Source of the DNA: Euptelea pleiosperma
Taxonomy: Eukaryota > Streptophyta > Magnoliopsida > Ranunculales > Eupteleaceae
Length of the DNA: 64,000 bases
Direction of reading: 5' to 3'
Assembly (NCBI GenBank): GCA_035048495.1
Contig: CM068548.1
Coordinates: forward strand, 14,001,464 to 14,065,463
The translations under genes and the position numbers were made by a program. A model generated the notes under the pieces. That model saw only the letters and a program-made list of their open reading frames with translations. It did no database searches and had not been told where the DNA came from. Shown piece after piece: positions 33,701-44,863 of the stretch (positions are counted from its first letter, which is position 1; the number at the start of each line of letters is the position of its first letter).

Positions 33701-35447
33701 CTTACTCTTTGCTTAACTTAATTTTTAAATATTTACCTTTATGCTCTTATGCATGTGGGAATCATGTCTTCTTGTTTAGCCATTTGCATCAAGTATTGCA
33801 GGCTTTTCCTAAATATTCTTGTGGCTGGCCGAGTTGTTACACTCCACATTGGTCAATTGTGCACATTTTATGAACTATTTCAGTACTGATTAATTAAAAC
33901 AAAATGTTCTTCAAATGATATGGTTTACCCCGACTTTATTCTAACACAGTCACGTAGTTCAGAAAATGATTTTAGCTTTAGTAAATGTTTGGTAAGCATT
34001 TTTTATCCTTGTTTCTTTTCATTTTTGCCTTTCTATTGTTTACATTTTCTTTTTGCAGGTATTGAAGTTGCAGGCATGCAAATATCTCACAGACTCCTCT
34101 TTGGAGGCTCTTTACAAAGAAGGTGCTCTCCCGGCCCTGCGTGAGTTAGACTTGTCCTATGGGAGCCTCTGCCAGTCTGCCATAGAGGAGCTTCTTGCTT
34201 TCTGTACACATCTTACTCACGTGAGTTTGAATGGCTGCCTGAATATGCATGACCTTAATTGGGGTTCTAGTGGTGGCTGGTTTTCTGAGTTGTCAGACAT
34301 TGATGACTCACTTCATCTGTCTTCTTTGGAGAATTCCCACGAGTCGATTGTGCAGCCTGACCGTTTGTTGCAGAATCTCAACTGTGTTGGGTGCCCAAAC
34401 ATCAAGAAAGTTGTCATTCCTCCGATGGCCCGTTGTTTCCATTTGTCATCGCTAAACCTTTCTTTGTCTGCAAATTTGAAGGAAGTTGATGTTGCTTGTG
34501 CCAATCTGAGCTTTCTCAATTTGAGGTATCGTCCTCCTTTCTCATTAGTAACTTGGTTTGGCTCTGTTAATCTTTGTATTATTTCGTCTACTGAGTGTTT
34601 TTTTTCTCTTTGCTTTTACATCGATCAGCAATTGTTGCTCTTTGGAAATTTTAAAGCTTCAATGTCCAAGGTTGACAAGCCTCTTCCTTCAGGTAAGCAT
34701 TTTTACCTCGCACAGTTGAAGTTCTTGGCGATTCTTTCATATGTTTTTTCTATTTTTGCAGTGAGTCTTTGGGACTACACTGTTATTCCAGTAAATAAAA
34801 TTTAGTTGTAATATGTTCATATTATTTCGAACTTTGTTTCAAGGCTAAGCATAGAGTGTGGTTGTTCTTGACGGGAGATTCAGAATGGCACATGCAGGGC
34901 TCAGTGCCTGCCATTCAGTGGTTCCTATCTAAGAGATCTATGCGGAGCTCATTGGTCATTGGATGGTGGGTCCTGACAATCTGTATATGTGCCACGTATC
35001 CTGAAATTATACTTATAGACTGTCGATTTCCATCTCTTACACGCAGACTGCAGATCATCCCCTCTATACACACACGTGTGAACCATCTATCTTATGCTTT
35101 CTAATTTCTCTTCTTTGGTTGCTGCAACCATGGTGTGTTTAATAGTCTTGTAGCATTGCTGAAGAAGCAGTTGAAGCTGCGATATCACACTGTAACATGC
35201 TGGAAACTCTCGACGTCCGTTATTGTCCAAAGGTGAGAGCCTTTTGTGGAATCGTTGCAACTATTCTGCTTATAACAGATGATAAGAAAAACCCAGTGAT
35301 TCCTGTTCATTATCTTTATTTTCCCCCCACCGTTCTAAAATATTTTTGTTCTTTTTTTGCATATAGATATACTCTGTGAGCATGGTGAGGTTGCGTTCAG
35401 TATGCCCCAGTTTGAAGCGCATCTTTAGCAGCCTCTCAGGCTCGTGA
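21764..35447 (+). CDS. FBL15: F-box/LRR-repeat protein 15 (SLOMO-type)
   Basis: Probable substrate receptor of an SCF E3 ubiquitin ligase; the Arabidopsis homologue affects auxin homeostasis and organ initiation at the shoot apex. Exons: 21764-22233, 22864-23125, 23220-23352, 23980-24079, 24169-24366, 24450-24720, 24805-24903, 25012-25100, 25183-25282, 25379-25549, 32728-32880, 33205-33365, 33449-33647, 34059-34525, 34629-34692, 35146-35232, 35367-35447. All introns are GT-AG and all phases fit, giving 3105 bases, 1034 aa. Residues 1-230 are acidic and low in complexity. The F-box is about residues 236-283 (DLTDDLLHMVFSFLD..ARVCRQWR). About 20 leucine-rich repeats fill about 300-1020, with Cys-containing units such as CPQLHELDIGSCHKLSD. 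I chose the ATG giving MRLWCC; the frame is open further up but without ATG. Intron 10 is 7178 bases and full of transposons. Confidence 0.94.
27052..27680 (+). mobile_element. hAT element with transposase tail, in FBL15 intron 10
   Basis: Flanked by the perfect 8-bp duplication ATCTAAAT (27044-27051 and 27681-27688), the hAT target size. Ends read GTCTGTAGTCAAGG on the left and, complemented, CAAGGTAGTTAAGG on the right. The interior is GGCGC-rich near both ends. At about 27225-27360 a frame reads KSCKRKRPIQ then RETEEEYIED and an acidic tail ending DDDNVN-stop, like the C-terminal tail of plant hAT transposases. It is a deletion derivative. Confidence 0.8.
28395..28790. mobile_element. Group A fold-back element, degenerate, in FBL15 intron 10
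   Basis: Left arm with CGCCACGTGGG and GGCCCATCCCTAGATGGACC, right arm with CCTAGGGATGGGACAAACATCC and GTCACGTGGC; the centre has GGGTTGATTTTTAACCG. Termini are eroded and no target-site duplication is visible. Confidence 0.58.
29950..30640 (+). pseudogene. LINE reverse-transcriptase relic in FBL15 intron 10
   Basis: Translated pieces match the end of plant RTE/L1-like reverse transcriptases: LVDETREGIKCKI, then VMLYGIECGVIKK, GKDKIGKSTRGNL, MSWFGHV and VEGSKRAKGR. Frames shift between pieces and many stops are present. The catalytic YADD/FADD position before LVDETR reads FTHEV-like, so it is dead. It is followed by a T-rich stretch. Confidence 0.68.
31807..32080. mobile_element. Small hAT element in FBL15 intron 10 (8-bp TSD)
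   Basis: 274 bp with ends TAGGGGTGTCAA and, complemented, TAGGGCTGTCAA, flanked by the perfect 8-bp duplication GATGCCGT (31799-31806 and 32081-32088). The interior consists largely of repeated CGGTTCCGGTTC words. No coding sequence; moved by a transposase supplied elsewhere. Confidence 0.88.
32917..32936. repeat. (AT)n microsatellite in FBL15 intron 11
   Basis: Ten uninterrupted AT units 36 bases after the intron 11 donor site. Confidence 0.9.
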
Positions 35448-35710
35448 TGGGGTGATAAACCACCAGTGCTTCCTTGCAGGTCAGGTTATTCTGCATTATT
35501 TTCTCCAGTGTGTTTTTATTTGCTATGCTGGCTCAGGGCAATTAGCTTAGTAAGTTATTTGTGATGATGCCCCTATATTGTAAATACCCGATTGTCTTTT
35601 GCTTTATTTATTCTGTTGGTGTTTGTGAGAGCAAGTAGGAGTGTATTGGGGCAGTGGATCGGCTACCTCCGGATGTAACGAAGATAATAAAACCTTATTT
35701 ATTAATATAT
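35448..35710 (+). terminator. FBL15: FBL15 3' UTR with polyadenylation signal
   Basis: The stop codon is followed by a T-rich 3' UTR. AATAAA at 35686-35691 is the first canonical signal and is preceded by TTTGTGAG/TGTGATG-type upstream elements. Alternative sites further on cannot be excluded. Confidence 0.5.
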
Positions 35711-37299
35711 TTATGATTATTTGGTTGTCATAAATTCAGGGATTTTGACTTGATGCAATGATGCCAGTCCCTGTTTATATTTTGTCTGCTTAGTTCTTGA
35801 TATGGGGTGGTAACAACTATGACTTGGCATGCTCTTGTTCTTTCAGAAAGGTAACTCCACCTGATTCTTCTGTTAACTTCTTGATCTTTAAAGATCAAAT
35901 GATGGTGACCATATATCCAACGTGATTGAAATTTTATCCTGTTTAGTCACTATTTTAGATTTCATTTATTTTTGCAAGCTAACAGATTAGGGGCAGAGGG
36001 AGTATACTTGGGACTACCCGGGGCCAGGTTGTGCGCTGCTGTGGATACAATTGTTTTCTACAATTTCAGACTGATTTCTGGTCTGATATAGGTCATGCTT
36101 CTCGAGCTTTGGAGTAGCTTTTTGGGAATTCACCGACCTCATGTTGGTTCGATTGAAGCATTAATCTATAGTTGATGTTACCTTTTCGTTTGTGCCCCCA
36201 TGCCACAATACATACCGACTGGATCTATACTATTTAAATAGAAGAGATCTAAATCATTCTGCTCCATTGCATTGACAGTAATGAAGATTCTCTTAATATT
36301 TTATTGGATGGAACCCATGCAAGATGTTTTCATTGATTTGCTTGTTCTGTCAATACTAATATGCACCTTTTTTTTTATGCTCATCACAAAAAAAAATCCA
36401 CCAATTTTTTTAATGTTAATTGAGTAGCTATATTGAGATGACATTATATAAACGCTGGGGCTATGAAATCATTGCCTTTCCCTTTCCTGAGATACGAATT
36501 AGGTTTGCCCATGCTTCTTAACTCAACCGACTGGACAGGTGGCCTGTTAGCACCATTCTGAAACTGTAAGATTTTTGTTGTAAACAATTGCAGATGGAAA
36601 AATAGTAGAATGGAAAATTTTCATCGTTTGCAGAAAACTCCATCAAGATCTCTTCAGTATCAATCTTTGCAGGGACCAGGGCGAGTCTAACCATGATCCA
36701 CTTGGTTCAACTGCCCCTGCCTGTCCTTTTTTCTCGTTTTTGATTAATCATTCTCAAGATGTTTCACTGGTTATGTTGGTGGTATGCCATCTCCTCCTTT
36801 CATTTATTCGTTTACGCAGGAACTGTTGAATTCATTAGATAAGCCAAAAGGTTTTGCTCAAGCAGAACAGGCTTGATTTTTTTGTCATATTCAGTTTGGG
36901 GGTCCATCCGACCTGCTAAGGCCATTGCTGGACGGTCTGGATGGTTCGACCTTTGGCCTTTAATCTACAATGCAGAAAAATGGACTGAGTGTTTCCTGTT
37001 ACCTTCCCCATTGACATCTCTAAAATCAAGTCTTACTAGAACATAAACAGAGGTACACTAAGTGGTGGGGCTCACATGGAGATCATGGTTGACAATCCAA
37101 CCATAAATTGAGTTCTTGCCATAATCATCATCACCAAAAATCAGTCCATTTCAATATTGCTAATTATATAATTTTTTAAATTGGATCTTTCTAATTGAAG
37201 TAAATTATAATGAGGTTAGAAGTTTTTAAATGGACCCACATTATGTACAACTGACAATGCTTGGATTGTCGAACATCATTTCTTATGGTGTTAAGAGCA
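35711..37299. other. Intergenic after FBL15, no gene seen
   Basis: T-rich, with no open frame of note and no recognised element. Confidence 0.5.
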
Positions 37300-37307
37300 C
37301 CTCAATG

Positions 37308-38859
37308 CAGGGCTGGCAATGGATCGGATCTGTTCAGATATGATAATTTTGGGTCTGAAACCACCTATATTGTTATCGGATCGGTTATGGGTCTGTGTGT
37401 GTTGATCCGATTTCTTATTTATCGGATCGGGCATGTACTGATCTGATATGTATATATAATATATAGTGGGTGCCCCGAGCCATCGGCACTCCTCGACAAA
37501 GAATTTGCCAAAATCAGGTGAGTGGCGGAGATCCACCGTCCATTTGGGAGAGGATTAGATCTCGGTCCTTCTTTGTTGATGCTTATAAGAGGAGGTCTAA
37601 GTAGGGAGACAACCAATGTGTTTGGTTATATAGAATAGTAAATGGCCTATACCCACAACACTCTCAGACAAAAGCATTTGCAAAAATTGGGTGCCTTAGG
37701 CAAACGGTATAAGGGACTGGGGGCGTTACCGTTTTTTCCATTATAACAACTGTTATAATGGATTGTAATGCACAGAGGGAGAAATGGGAAAATAATAGAA
37801 ATAACAAAAAATAACGGCGTTGAAATTTAAATTTTGAATGAATTGAGGTCAAATGAGGCCGATTGAGTGGTTGAAATCTAGCCGTCCACATTAGATCGAT
37901 GGATTTGATCTCAACCACTCTTTATCTAACCGTCACATTAGATGGATGGATAAGATAAGAGAATACAATTGAGTTGTCTTGATATATGCATGGGTGGCCT
38001 GTGCCCGCGGCACTTTCCGACATAGTGTTTGTCAAAATCGGGTGAGAATTAATCTCAGCCATTGATATGAAGTATAGTGGATCTCAGCCACTCATTATTG
38101 AAGCCATATAAGATAAGAGGGGTATAAGAAAATCACTAAATTTTCGTTAAATTCTATTTTTTATTTTAATTTTCAATTTTCAAATTTTCAAATTTGAATT
38201 TCAGCACCACTTTTTTTCTCGTTAAAATCATTAAAATCCGTTAAAATCTATTTCTTTCCATTTTTGCCCTTAGCCATTTCAATCCATTTTAACGGTAACA
38301 CCCCTCTCGAGGCATAAAAAGTGGGGTTCCTGAGCCTTACCCTTGGGCTATATGTAAATCCAACCCATTTCATTCCTTATATGTAGGTGACCCGCAACAA
38401 AGCGTTTGTCAAAATTGGGTGTGAGTGGCTGAGTTCCACCGTCCACTTGGTGTGATAAGATCTCGGCCATCCTTTATGAAGCCGGATAAGAGGGGGAGAC
38501 AACTGTCCTGTTTTGTTACATAAATAAATAATGTTATATTAATAAAATATGGTATAATGTGTTATATGTAATTATGGAGATAATGTTATCCTTCTATATA
38601 TATATTTTTATTTCATTATTGTACAACACTTAAATTTTGAGTGGGTAAAATATATAATTTTAAAATTTTGTTTTGATTTAGTTGATTGAATCATATCAGA
38701 TCGGGTCTGGAACTCTATTCTATCTCACGGATCGATTCCGGATCATGATTATGTGATCCGATCTCTTATCGGATCAGATCAGATTGGCATGTTTTCTTAT
38801 CTGATCGGGTGTCCGGATCAACACTGATCCGACTCGAACCCAATCCATTGCCAGACGTA
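37308..38859. mobile_element. hAT element carrying a nested Helitron array
   Basis: Ends read CAGGGCTGGCAATGG and, complemented, TACGTCTGGCAATGG. The 8-bp duplication CCTCAATG (37300-37307 and 38860-38867) is perfect. The outer parts (37308-37465 and 38528-38859) are rich in GGATCGG/CCGATC words and make about 490 bp of the original element; the remainder is the Helitron-like array. The element at 49177 belongs to the same family. Confidence 0.84.
37466..38527 (-). mobile_element. Composite mini-Helitron-like array inside the hAT element
   Basis: Same organisation as 4026-5625: GTGGGTGCCCCG..GGCACTCC at the left, an internal unit beginning AGTAAATGGCC at about 37637, a TAACGG-rich segment, GGTGGCCTGTGCCCGCGGCAC at about 37995, CGGTAACACCCC at about 38293, and a last unit to about 38527 ending, on the minus strand, TATGTAACAAAACAGG. 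The order of parts is the same in both places, so the composite moved or was copied as one block. Confidence 0.6.
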
Positions 38860-38867
38860 CCTCAATG

Positions 38868-39743
38868 TCCGGAGTCTGCGGACGTGTGATTTGGGTTGGG
38901 GTCACATGCACCAATCTACTGTCAAGCTCGATTCAATGGAATCAAGGGCGAAGGATATTCGATCAGAGAACCATTCAATGATAAGGTCATGATGACGATG
39001 ATGATGACCATGTCACATTCCCACCGAAAGAGGATGGCAATTGGCTACCCCAAATCCCAATCACTGCCAGCCTTATCGTTGCCGTCTCTTACTTAGGTCC
39101 TCCACCTAGGACATGACCATAAGAGAAATGACATTTATGCCCATATGCCAAAACCCTATTTAACCCCTCATTATATAATACTATCACTATTCTTCCTCCT
39201 TGACGTGCTCAATGTGGTTGGTGACCAAAAAAAATCTCAAATCCAGGGCTAGAAATCATCCCAGGAAAACGATCCAATTCAACGACTCGATATCCTCAAT
39301 TACACGGGTTTTGGCTGTGTAGGTCCGTCAAGGGATGGGCCAATCATTCATGGGTCAGTGGGCCTGAAGAGAGTGCCACTTGGTGTGTTTCTATTCGCCC
39401 ACAGGAAAAAAAAAAAAAAGTATCCTCAGGGTAAATTTTCTAAACAACAAGGTGATATCTTGGTAAAGCAGGGTCAAATTGAGAAGGCCTACATTGGAAA
39501 AAAACAAAACAGGATCTAGAGAAACTTGTGGCATATCCCATATCCAGAAGCCCACCTTACAAGGAGGGAATCCCTACCACCCACACATTTTTTCATGGAT
39601 ACAATTTAATGTGACAAAGACTTACAGACACCTTTTAGCTGTCAGATGTCTTCTTATGCTCTTCTTCTTTCTCTCCACATATCTTCATGGACCACATTCA
39701 AAAGAAAAGATTTCCAATTACCTTTTTGACTCTTTCTTATGTA
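38868..39743. other. Intergenic with a core-type arm fragment
   Basis: No gene seen. About 39230-39390 holds one arm of a group D-like fold-back element (GGCTAGAAATCATCC, GGTCCGTCAAGGGATGGGCC, GGGTCAGTGGGCCTGAAG). Confidence 0.5.
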
Positions 39744-39752
39744 CCTTCTTCC

Positions 39753-40161
39753 GAGTAAAACTTGTGTCACAAGATGTTGTGACGGAACACGGTCACAGCA
39801 CTCAATACGAGCCACGTGGTATAATATTAGAGGACAATGACTGTATGGATGTTTGGGCAGTCCCTCGGTGGACTGGTACACAAAAAATCAGCTTGATTAG
39901 TGATTTCTAACTGATTCTATTGAAGTTATTTTCATCAGTTGATTTTTAACGGTAGGAATTTGAACATTATTGAGTGTTATTTGGGTGCATAAATCCAAAG
40001 GTTGTAAATCACTAATCAGGCTGATTTTTGGTTTGCAGGTCCACCGAGGGAGTACTGGTCAAACATCCGTACGGTCAAAAAGCTCTGATAGTGTGCCACG
40101 TGGCTCGTATTGAGTGCTGTGACCGTGTTCCATCACAACATTTGTGACACAAGTTTTACTC
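39753..40161. mobile_element. Group C fold-back element, complete (9-bp TSD)
   Basis: 409 bp, palindromic. It begins GAGTAAAACTTGTGTCACAA, and the complement of the right end begins GAGTAAAACTTGTGTCACAA as well. The 9-bp duplication CCTTCTTCC (39744-39752 and 40162-40170) is perfect. Each arm carries TTGTGACGGAACACGGTCAC or a close variant, a CCACGTGG G-box and the shared core (AAAAATCAGC, GATTAGTGATTTCTAAC). No coding sequence. It ends about 940 bases before the germin-like start codon. Confidence 0.9.
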
Positions 40162-40170
40162 CCTTCTTCC

Positions 40171-40956
40171 CTTCTATACAGTCATCCTGACGACGACATG
40201 TCCTTGCTAGGGTCCAGACCGTTCGATGATCTTCACGATTTGTCTGGTGCGAGTACCAAGGACCATCATCAGCGATCGGAACACGGCCACCTAAGGATGA
40301 TAGTAACACTATTCATTTCCTTGTATTGATGGAAAACACCCTGGTTTAATTAAAAACTTAACATGTCTTTTAATGAGTGAAAGAGAAGCTTCAGTGATTC
40401 AATCTTAATGATGATATGCAGTTCTATTACATGAGGAACATTTTGATGGTTTCTAATGATATCGAAATATCGATACAACGTCTCGCCTTTTCAATAGCTG
40501 ATCGGCTTGTCGCTAACGGAACGACTTTGGTGGTCTTCGCACTTCCATTGTCGTCGCGGCGCAATCATCGCGCGGCATTCGATCATATTCTTTAAAACAT
40601 TTATTTGACAGAGATTAAAACCTAATTCTCATGAATTGACCTTGGGTAGAAGGCTTCCTAAGTCAACAATTTATAAATTCTTAACCATTGGATCTGTATA
40701 ATCATATGGTTGCCCTAGATAAATATAATCGAGATTATTTTATTGACTCCCTGTTGACCTATAGCATTAATACTCTTAAAAAAGGGCGCTTTTGTCATCT
40801 CATGAGAGAATTCAAAAAATGTATTCTATATTTTTTTTTAAACAAAAAGAGGCTTCTTGTTTTTTTTTTTTTTAGTAGATCACATGCATTACAGCTCTCA
40901 GTCTGTCGTTTCTAACGTACTCTTTCTAGATTACCATGCACGTGAAATCTTGCATG

Positions 40957-40960
<4 letters not shown>
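40171..40960. other. Upstream region of the germin-like gene
   Basis: No gene seen. Contains a CATGCACGTG word at about 40935 (an RY-type CATGCA overlapping an ACGTG core), a possible regulatory site. Confidence 0.4.

Positions 40961-41010
<50 letters not shown>
40961..41010 (+). repeat. (CT)n microsatellite in the germin-like promoter
   Basis: About 25 uninterrupted CT/TC units ending about 20 bases before the TATA box. Pyrimidine tracts at this position are common in plant core promoters, and length changes could alter expression. Confidence 0.9.
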
Positions 41011-41012
<2 letters not shown>

Positions 41013-41030
41013 ACCATGCTATCCCCATTC

Positions 41031-41038
41031 TATATAAA
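41031..41038 (+). promoter_or_regulatory. TATA box of the germin-like gene
   Basis: TATATAAA-type box (TATATAAATG) 69 bases before the start codon; transcription would begin near 41062, giving a leader of about 38 bases. Confidence 0.72.
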
Positions 41039-41099
41039 TGGTACCAAACACCCTACTAAAAAGACGCACAAAACATATAGAGAAACACCAGTCACACTA

Positions 41100-41729
41100 A
41101 TGAAGATGCTCTACATCCTCTTCCTCTTTGCTCTCCTCTTCTCCTCCTCCTGTCATGCTGCCGACTTCTGCGTCGGAGACCTGAAGGGACCGGAAAGCCC
41201 GGCAGGATTCACCTGCAAGAATACCGTGAAAGTCACTGTTGATGACTTTGTGTTCTCTGGTCTAGGCGTGGCTGGTAACACCTCGAACCTCATCAAGGCA
41301 GCAGTGACTCCTGCGTTCGTCGGCCAATTCCCTGGCTTGAACGGGCTTGGGATCTCCATCGCCCGCTTGGACCTTGCCCCAGGTGGTGTTATCCCATTCC
41401 ACACCCACCCGGCTGCATCAGAGGTCCTCCTAGTCTCGCAGGGATCGATCTGTGCCGGTTTTGTCTCTTCATCAAATACTGTTTACTTTAAGACACTTAA
41501 GAAGGGAGATATCATGATTTTCCCTCAGGGGTTGTTGCACTTCCAGTTGAATGCTGGTGGGATTACGGCAGTCGCTTTTGTTAGCTTCAGTAGCCCGAGC
41601 CCTGGCCTTCAGATCCTTGATTTTGCATTATTTTCTAATGACTTGCCTACTGAATTGGTGGTGAAGACCACTTTCCTTGATGCTGCTCAAGTGAAGAAGC
41701 TCAAGGCTGTCCTTGGTGGTACTGGCTAA
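41100..41729 (+). CDS. Germin-like protein (ABP19/ABP20 type)
   Basis: Secreted cupin of the cell wall; family members bind manganese, and some have superoxide dismutase activity or bind auxin. Single exon, 209 aa. Signal peptide is residues 1-20 or 21. The germin box A region is [20 protein letters not shown] with the disulphide pair C24-C39. Box B is [17 protein letters not shown] and box C is [15 protein letters not shown], giving metal ligands H101, H103, E108 and H147. One N-glycosylation site, NTS, is at 60. The length and the KAVLGGTG ending fit the ABP19/20 subgroup. I use the ATG at 41100; an in-frame extension upstream comes from the CT repeat and is not coding. A second ATG two codons later is possible. 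Confidence 0.95.
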   Translation: MKMLYILFLFALLFSSSCHAADFCVGDLKGPESPAGFTCKNTVKVTVDDFVFSGLGVAGNTSNLIKAAVTPAFVGQFPGLNGLGISIARLDLAPGGVIPFHTHPAASEVLLVSQGSICAGFVSSSNTVYFKTLKKGDIMIFPQGLLHFQLNAGGITAVAFVSFSSPSPGLQILDFALFSNDLPTELVVKTTFLDAAQVKKLKAVLGGTG

Positions 41730-43084
41730 GGGTGGATCGCTAGAGATTGTTTCTTCTTTTCCATTCTTTTAGGTGTTTTGCTTTGTGTTTGATGTTTGTG
41801 AGCTTAGAATTCTTCGAATCGACGGCGATTTGTGGAGTTCTATCTTTGTGGTTTTCGAATCTAAGTTTCTAGGTAGTGTTTCATTTGCTTTTGGATGTTC
41901 AATTGTGAGCTTATCGAGTTTAATTTAAATGGGAATCAGTAATGAACACCATCAAACAATGTGCCTTTAAATTAAGCCTAAACCAACCTTACGATTCGAC
42001 GCTTCTCATTGACCCTTTTTTTTTTTTTTTTTTAAATTTATTTCACTGTCATTGACATTATGGGTTTGTAATTTTTCCTTTTCTCTTTTATTTCCTACTC
42101 ATTTAATTTCTTAAACAGATTTAATTGCATAATGTGGATTATTTGAATGGAAGAAAAAAAGACGGAACTCGTTACCAGTAAATCTTGCTAGAGCTTTTAA
42201 GAGTTTAATAAGTTTACATTCTCCTACAAAAGTGAATTATATGAAATGCAATTGTATTAAGGATAGAATGAGCGATTCGAAGTGATAATTTGTTTATAAT
42301 AATGACTATTTGGAGACGCTTACGACGGAAACCTTAATATAATTATGCTTAGGAGTTTTGAAAGAGGGGAAATGTGGTTAGAGGGGTTGGCCACAAAGAA
42401 AGATGATAATCTTATCCATTCCCTAGTGGTTGAAACTTTTCTGTATGTCAACATATTGGAATATTGTTTTCTTCCTCAGAGAATATCGGTGACGTCTCCG
42501 CCTTCGTCGTGGCATTACGTTGTCCCCACAGCTCTTATGATCAATAATGCTCTAGTTTTTTAGGTTCTAAAACTAATGAATTTTACGCTAATGATGAATT
42601 TTACGACAGACGGCTTAATTTCTGTTTGGTGTGGGCAGATTTTTCGACTCGAATGCACTTTAATGCATCAGGCTCCAATTTGGAGCTCTGAGAAAAACAA
42701 TTGAGACATATTCTTGCATGACCAAATGGGTCATTAGTAGTCATTGCAGCGCTGCTAAAGCGGCCAAACTCGATCCTAATACCCTAAAAAAAATGCCATG
42801 GTAGCAAAGAAACAAATTAACCTGAGGTGTCTTCTTTTGTTCATGGTGTGTTTTTAGGAGTTACTGCTTTTCGTTAGCAGCAAAGATCTTCTTCTGCTCA
42901 TCTTCTCCATTAACTTGCATTCTCACCAATATATACTGTCATTAAGGGCAGAATCATTTGCAACATTTTAAGCCGACTGGCGAGACACAAGTACACGCAG
43001 TTCTGTTATTTATAAAGTCTTTAGTGTGGTCCACTAGTGGGGGCATCGACCTAGAAATATTTTTTTGGCAGGTCAGTTTTTCAT
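41730..43084. other. Germin-like 3' UTR and intergenic
   Basis: No further gene seen. The 3' UTR is T/G-rich after the stop codon, and a T-run lies at about 42018-42034. Confidence 0.5.
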
Positions 43085-43815
43085 TAAGGACGTTTTCGTA
43101 CCTTTACATATAGAGATATAGAAACCCTAGTTTTCGTATTGAGGTTATGTATGCCTCGATTGATCTGAGTCGATCATTCAATTTTGTATTGTGAGTGTTT
43201 TCTTTTGCCTCAGAGCATAGTGGAATCTGTATTAGTTCATGGACGTACCTTAATCTTGAGAGGGAAGCACGTAAATCTATGTGTGTGTGTTTGCATCTTG
43301 GTGTTTATTGTTATTTCTTCCAGCAGGTATGTAGGACCCCTTGAATGTTGGGTCCCAACTCTCTTTTATTACATGTGGCACCACATATAAGATATAATCA
43401 TGGGCTGGATATGATCAATGTCTTCACTCCAGGTAGTCCCAATCCCAAATAAATAAATACAAGACAGTGAGCAATTGTCATGTATGGCACACTGAGACAC
43501 TTCGTAACTACTAGGCCTGCTAATCGCCACAAAGAACTAACAAGATGATTGATTGCAGGTCTAGTACAGAATCAAGACTGTGTTGTCTTCGATCTTTATG
43601 TAAGCATAAGATCAGAATAGAAGGTGTTGTCCCATTCGTTTCTTCATGGATTAGGACATCACAGATGCAGGAACATGTGATCAAACGCAAATGGGCCTGA
43701 TTGACTGTATGTGTTTCAGAGATAAGAATTTGAATCAATATTTCTGATTTTCCAGCTGTTTTAATTAAAAAATATCTTCAATCCATATCTCCCCCCTATG
43801 AGAATGAAAGAATTT

Positions 43816-44173
43816 AGTCTGTGGAGCAGGCTGTAGCACATCAAAACACGCCACGTAGTGACATGTACACTCTTTCGAGCCCACTGATCCATGAATGCAT
43901 TGGTCCACCCCATGATGGACCAACACACCAATAATCAGCTTAATCGATGATCTGTAGCCGTTGGATTAAAGAATTTTCATTGGTGATTCCTAGCCTAATT
44001 GGATTGTAGAATTTCTTTTTTGGGTACTGAGATCGAATGGCTAGAGATCACCAATCAGGCTGATTTTTGATTCATCAAGGTGGTGGGCCAATTATGCATG
44101 GGTCAGTTGGTGCGAAAGAATGTCCTACGTGGCACGTTTTATGCGTCTCACAGACAATTGTGCTCTACAGACT
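43816..44173. mobile_element. Group D fold-back element
   Basis: Palindromic. The left end reads AGTCTGTGGAGCA and the complemented right end AGTCTGTAGAGCA. Arms carry CCACTGATCCATGAATG, GGTCCACCCC, CAATAATCAGC and their complements. It shares the core layout of groups A-C but has different termini. It is present at the same place in all three segment copies, so it inserted before the triplication. No clear target-site duplication remains. Confidence 0.62.
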
Positions 44174-44394
44174 GGTTTTTTGGAAGAGAGAATCTATATC
44201 TACATAGCATTTAAATCGTGTAGACAAGATGTTGGTGATTGGTTTGTCAGCAAGTTGCAAGTTTGAGCCACTTGTAACATGGACAGGGCAATTGTGCCTC
44301 ACAAAGTCTTTAATGATAAGACATCTTTCAACAATTAATAGGAGAAACTTTTCTTGCATATCCATTATCCATTGTCCATCAAAATTAGAATATG

Positions 44395-44863
44395 GACCTC
44401 ATTAATTTTAAATCAGCTCAGTTGTCTCCCCCTCTTATAGGCTTCTTATACGGCTGGCCAAGATCTTATCCCCCAACGGGATGGTGAATCTCAGCCACTC
44501 AGCACCCGATTTTGGCAAATATATGCTTTGTCGGGCAGTGCCGTGGGCACGGGTCACCCACTAGTATATAATAAGGGAGCTCAGTTGTCGCCCCCTCATA
44601 TAAGTTTCAATAAAGAAGGGCCGAGATCTTATCCTCTAACTGAACGATGGATCTCAGCCACTCAGACCCGATTTTTGCAAATGCTTTGTCGGAGAGTGCC
44701 GTGGGCAGGGGCTACCCACTAGTATTTATATAATAAGTGACAGTGGTTGTCTCACAACTCATAATCCTATCTTATCCCCCAACTGGATAGCGGATCTCAG
44801 CCACTCACCCAATCTTGGCAAACGCTTTGTTGGGGAGTGCTCTCGGCACTGGCCACCCACTAA
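44395..44863 (+). mobile_element. Head-to-tail trimer of mini-Helitron-like elements
   Basis: Three consecutive units end CACCCACTAG|T (44564), CTACCCACTAG|T (44722) and CCACCCACTAA|T (44863), the CTRR-T form of Helitron 3' ends. In the first unit a perfect hairpin CCGTG-GG-CACGG (44541-44552) stands 8 bases before CTAG. Units 2 and 3 begin directly after the preceding end with TATAATAAG-like sequence, a worn form of the TCTATATAACAAG 5' end. Shared internal words are GTTGTCTCCCCCTCTTATA, AAGATCTTATC and GATCTCAGCCACTC. About 150-170 bp each, with no coding sequence. Confidence 0.72.

Noticed and set aside
34526..34805. Continuation of FBL15 exon 14 past 34525
   Set aside because: The frame stays open, but homology stops at NLR and resumes after an acceptor at 34628; the GT-AG model restores the LRR pattern.
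40857..41099. N-terminal extension of the germin-like frame
   Set aside because: The frame is open through the CT repeat and TATA box, but it has no suitable ATG start and would bury the signal peptide.
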